64,000 bases of DNA. Origin: Acidobacteriota bacterium (GTDB taxonomy: Bacteria > Acidobacteriota > Holophagae > Acanthopleuribacterales > Acanthopleuribacteraceae). Position 1 is the stretch's first letter. Every line of letters starts with the position of its first letter. This document shows positions 61,209 to 64,000 of the stretch, piece after piece. Below the pieces are notes generated by a model, which was given only the letters and a program-made list of their open reading frames with translations, did not search any database and was not told where the DNA came from. The stretch is from contig JASJCB010000003.1 of assembly GCA_030066195.1 (NCBI GenBank), positions 1 to 64,000 of the forward strand, given 5' to 3'. Made by a program: the position numbers and the translations under genes.

Positions 61209-64000
61209 TTATGGCGCAATATCACCCCCTTCCTCAGTACCGGGATTGAGAGGAGGAAGGGGTTGATAGACATGGAAGAGATGGTCGTGGAACACGAAGA
61301 ACATGGGGGTCAGATTTTGAGATTGCGCCACCCAAAAATGCGCTATATGTTCCGGGCCGATGCGGCCTGCCTTGGGCAGGGGGTTCCGCTCCACGCGCAG
61401 GTAGTGATCGACGACCTCGGTGAAGGACGGATGCTCGGGGCTGAAACGTTTACCGTTCCATCGCAATGACGCCTGCTTGGGCAAGGCGGTCCGGGCTGCT
61501 TCATAGGCGTCCTGCCGGGCCGGCTTCCTCAGGGTCAGCGCCAGTTCCATTTGATTGGCCTCGAAAGACCAGGTTTTTTCTTGTCGCTTGAAGGCGTCCA
61601 GCGCTTCTTGATCCCTGCCCATGACGCGGTAGAGGATACCCAGGTGGTAATCGGTCATGGGCAACTCGCCGGGCTCCAGTTTTTTAAACAACTCTTCGGC
61701 GACATCGAAATGCCGCGCCGTACGATGGGAAATGGCAAGGTAAAGGGCGGCAAGATGTTCGGGAAAGTCTCCGGGAGGATGTTCGAAAAGGTCGATGCCG
61801 GCCTGCCATTCGCAGCGATAAAGATGAATGATGCCCCTTGTCAACGTCAGCGGCCAAAAGTCGAGGTTCGCGTTCCGGCACGCGGCAGCCGCCTTATCCA
61901 ATTCGCCCCGGTTGGCGAAGATTTTGGCGCGGGTGTTGTCATACTCGGGGTGACCCTTGATCTTCTCCAACAGATTCAGGGCCTCTTCCACGTCGCCGTC
62001 GTTTAAAACCAGGTTGTAGGCGCGCTGCACCACCACCGCAACATAGTTGGGATGGAAACCGGCCGGTTCGTCCTCTTTTTGGGTTAGTTGCAGTGCCTCC
62101 AAGCGGTTCACATGCTCCCAGTCGGGAAAGCGGGCACGCATCATGGGCGAGTTCAGATAAACGCTCTGGGGATGCCACAGGGGACCCGTCGGTATCTCCT
62201 CGAAAAGTGAGGTCCAATTACCGCTCTGACCTTCCTTCAGGAAATAGAGGAACCGGCCCGAGACCTGGAGCGGCGTTCCGGCGATCTTGTAGAGGCGACC
62301 CTCGCGGCGGTAGGTCGGCTCCCACGGCGCACAAAGGTGCCAAGCCAGTTGGCGCGCCTTGAGTTTCTTACGCTCGATCCTATTCCCCGCGGTCAACAGT
62401 TTCGCGGCGGCTCGGGCGGCTCCTTCCCAAGCGGGGCCGAACCGGGTCAATGCTTCCGCGGGATCTTTCGGAAAGGGAAAACGGGCCGGGTCCATGCGAT
62501 GAAGGCAATTGAGCAGATGGGGTTCGAAGAAACAGAAATTATTGACATAGGCGGCGCAAAAAAAGCCGGCCGGGCTTTGCGCGGTCATAGCCCCTTCAAT
62601 TCCCAAATGACCCAGGCAGTGGAAGAAACGCCGGAAGATCCGGAACAGGTGCAGCGCCATGCGGTCAACATGGAACAGGCAACCGTCCAGGCGGCGAACG
62701 GCGGGGCCGTCAACCTCGTCATGGGCTTCCTGAAGCAAGCTGAGCGCGTCGGCCTGGAGCCGTTGCCGGTAATCATAGAGTTCGGCAAAGGCATATCGGA
62801 TGCGGGCCGCGACCTGATCACAGAAGGTCAGCCGCTGTTCGGTCGAACAGCCGTGCAACAGGGAGGGCAAACAATCGATGAGCCGGTTATTGGTCTGCGC
62901 CGGACTTTCTAAATAGCGCTCCATCGAGTCCAGGGTGCGCCTGCCTTCCGCATTCACCAGTTCGGGAGGTAATCGGTTGGCCAGTAAGCAATAAAGATAA
63001 AGAGGTTTGCAGCTTTCGGTGCGGAAGCGCACCCTCGGGTTCAACAGGGCATCGGCCAATGGGAAGAAGTCCGGCAGCCGGCTGAATAGTTGTTCGGTCA
63101 AGGTTTCGGGCCGGTCGGCAGAGAGTTGGGACAAGGCGCCCGCGGCTTCCAAATGCCGTCGGCGGGTTTCAGGGTCCATCGGAGTGATTCTTAGAACGGC
63201 GTCCGCAACCGTTTCGTTTAAGAAGGCTTCCGGGCGGAGCATGGGTACCGTTGCCTGCTCGACGCCGAAAAGCCAGAGCCGGCCCGCCCGGCCGAAAACT
63301 GTCGTGTTGGGTTCGATGCTGAAGAGGGGCGCTGTTTGAAAATTGCCGAAGTTGAGCAGGGTCGCTTCCCCGGCTTGCCGGTCGAAGAGCACGGCCATGT
63401 GGTCCGATGCGACAATGATGGTGTGATCGGCCTTCGCAATTTTCAAGCGAAAATCGTCAATCAGTCGGGGACTGATACGGACGATCTTGTCCATGTCGCG
63501 AACAAAGACCGTGTCGCCGCTTCGGAAGATTTGCCGGGGGTAATAAAACGGTAGGCCGGTGACACACTTCCGCTCCGGGTCGTTGACGATCACTTCGTCA
63601 TTATTCAGGCTGCCGCCCAGGTAGATCCTGACAAGCTCGCCGCCGGCCGGTTCAAAGCACTGCACCCGGTGGTTGTCGGAGTCGACCACCCACAGCAGAC
63701 CGTCCGGGCCGACAACCGCATCCAGGGGCGTTATGAACCGGCCTTCCTCGCTGCCGGGACCCCCGATGGTGAATTGCAAACGACCCTCGGTATCGAAGAC
63801 CTGAACGCGGTGGTTCCATGAATCGGTCACGAACAACTGACCCTCGTGCAACGCCAATCCGGTTGGATAGTGGAAGCAGCCTGCTTCCGAACCTGGTTTA
63901 CCGAACTCGGCGATCTTGTTGCCCTGAGGTCCGAATTTACCGATGCGATGGTTGAACTCGTCGGCCAGGAAGATGTTCCCCTCCGTGTCGACGGCCAGAT
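61209..64000 (-). CDS. NHL-propeller and TPR protein (partial, N-terminus outside window)
   Basis: The frame is open to the window edge, and the DNA between 63858 and 64000 still encodes NHL blades (NIFLADEFNHRIGKF, then GCFHYPTGLAL), so the true start lies beyond. More than 920 residues are visible. NHL repeats (LFVTDSWNHRVQVFDTEG; LLWVVDSDNHRVQCF) form the N-terminal propeller. A long helical middle and a TPR C-terminus (ALNLLEKIKGHPEYDNTRAKIF; YHLGILYRVMGRDQEALDAFKRQEK) follow. Probably a protein-binding scaffold, first of the three genes in the operon (24 bp to the radical SAM gene). Confidence 0.78.
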   Translation of the reverse strand, partial: LAVDTEGNIFLADEFNHRIGKFGPQGNKIAEFGKPGSEAGCFHYPTGLALHEGQLFVTDSWNHRVQVFDTEGRLQFTIGGPGSEEGRFITPLDAVVGPDGLLWVVDSDNHRVQCFEPAGGELVRIYLGGSLNNDEVIVNDPERKCVTGLPFYYPRQIFRSGDTVFVRDMDKIVRISPRLIDDFRLKIAKADHTIIVASDHMAVLFDRQAGEATLLNFGNFQTAPLFSIEPNTTVFGRAGRLWLFGVEQATVPMLRPEAFLNETVADAVLRITPMDPETRRRHLEAAGALSQLSADRPETLTEQLFSRLPDFFPLADALLNPRVRFRTESCKPLYLYCLLANRLPPELVNAEGRRTLDSMERYLESPAQTNNRLIDCLPSLLHGCSTEQRLTFCDQVAARIRYAFAELYDYRQRLQADALSLLQEAHDEVDGPAVRRLDGCLFHVDRMALHLFRIFRRFFHCLGHLGIEGAMTAQSPAGFFCAAYVNNFCFFEPHLLNCLHRMDPARFPFPKDPAEALTRFGPAWEGAARAAAKLLTAGNRIERKKLKARQLAWHLCAPWEPTYRREGRLYKIAGTPLQVSGRFLYFLKEGQSGNWTSLFEEIPTGPLWHPQSVYLNSPMMRARFPDWEHVNRLEALQLTQKEDEPAGFHPNYVAVVVQRAYNLVLNDGDVEEALNLLEKIKGHPEYDNTRAKIFANRGELDKAAAACRNANLDFWPLTLTRGIIHLYRCEWQAGIDLFEHPPGDFPEHLAALYLAISHRTARHFDVAEELFKKLEPGELPMTDYHLGILYRVMGRDQEALDAFKRQEKTWSFEANQMELALTLRKPARQDAYEAARTALPKQASLRWNGKRFSPEHPSFTEVVDHYLRVERNPLPKAGRIGPEHIAHFWVAQSQNLTPMFFVFHDHLFHVYQPLPPLNPGTEEGGDIAP

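Overview
The window looks like a chromosome segment of a large-genome, GC-moderate, Gram-negative bacterium. It has many Sec or Tat signal peptides, secreted beta-propellers, an ETF:menaquinone-oxidoreductase-like protein, multi-domain sensors and scattered accessory genes. The mix (VWA and propeller proteins, ankyrin repeats, a lipoxygenase, pinensin-type peptide leaders, giant tubulin-like proteins) would suit an Acidobacteriota of the Holophagae/Acanthopleuribacter type. That placement is inference: no rRNA or other decisive marker is present.

0-10 kb: mostly secreted or envelope proteins. These are a Tat-type secreted protein with an NGDSM repeat tail, a TlpA-like thioredoxin, a four-TM protein, a VWA protein with four C-terminal repeats, a six-bladed propeller, an FRIHGV repeat protein, a LolA-like protein and a YcaQ-type DNA glycosylase.

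10-26.5 kb: accessory region. It holds two orphan RiPP-like precursors with the same pinensin-type leader (9.9 and 19.2 kb), a small secreted Cys-rich protein, a bacterial lipoxygenase with a complete iron-ligand set downstream of an ankyrin protein, and a 43-bp hairpin repeat array. A 1138-aa protein joins a two-component-type propeller sensor to a cytoplasmic NACHT NTPase, with an ASCH-domain gene just upstream. A Nmad2-type gene is split by a -1 frameshift at an A AAA AAG heptamer. A PRPP synthetase, a Septu (PtuAB) defence pair, an apparently dead rhomboid, ArsC, an FAH hydrolase and a J-domain protein follow.

26.8-28.9 kb: a membrane Fe-S oxidoreductase (EMO/HdrD-like), then a good terminator.

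29.4-50.2 kb: the most unusual part and the best candidate for an undescribed system. One tightly packed operon encodes two VWA-like four-TM proteins, three giant (1412-1554 aa) tubulin-superfamily paralogues that end in long arrays of Zn-binding Cys pairs, and three small membrane proteins. A sigma-54-type -24/-12 element precedes it. Convergent to it are a large single-TM protein and an enhancer-binding-protein-like AAA+ regulator whose GAFTGA and Walker B motifs are altered. I infer a membrane-anchored, NTP-dependent assembly, but its function is unknown.

50.2-51.1 kb has no gene that I can see. 51.1-57 kb is housekeeping: an HU/IHF protein, SpoU and RlmN methyltransferases, a TrmA/RlmD-type m5U methyltransferase, RuvC and YebC. 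57-64 kb holds an FkbM methyltransferase, a radical SAM-SPASM protein fused to a glycosyltransferase-like region, and an NHL-propeller/TPR protein that runs off the window; these look like one modification operon.
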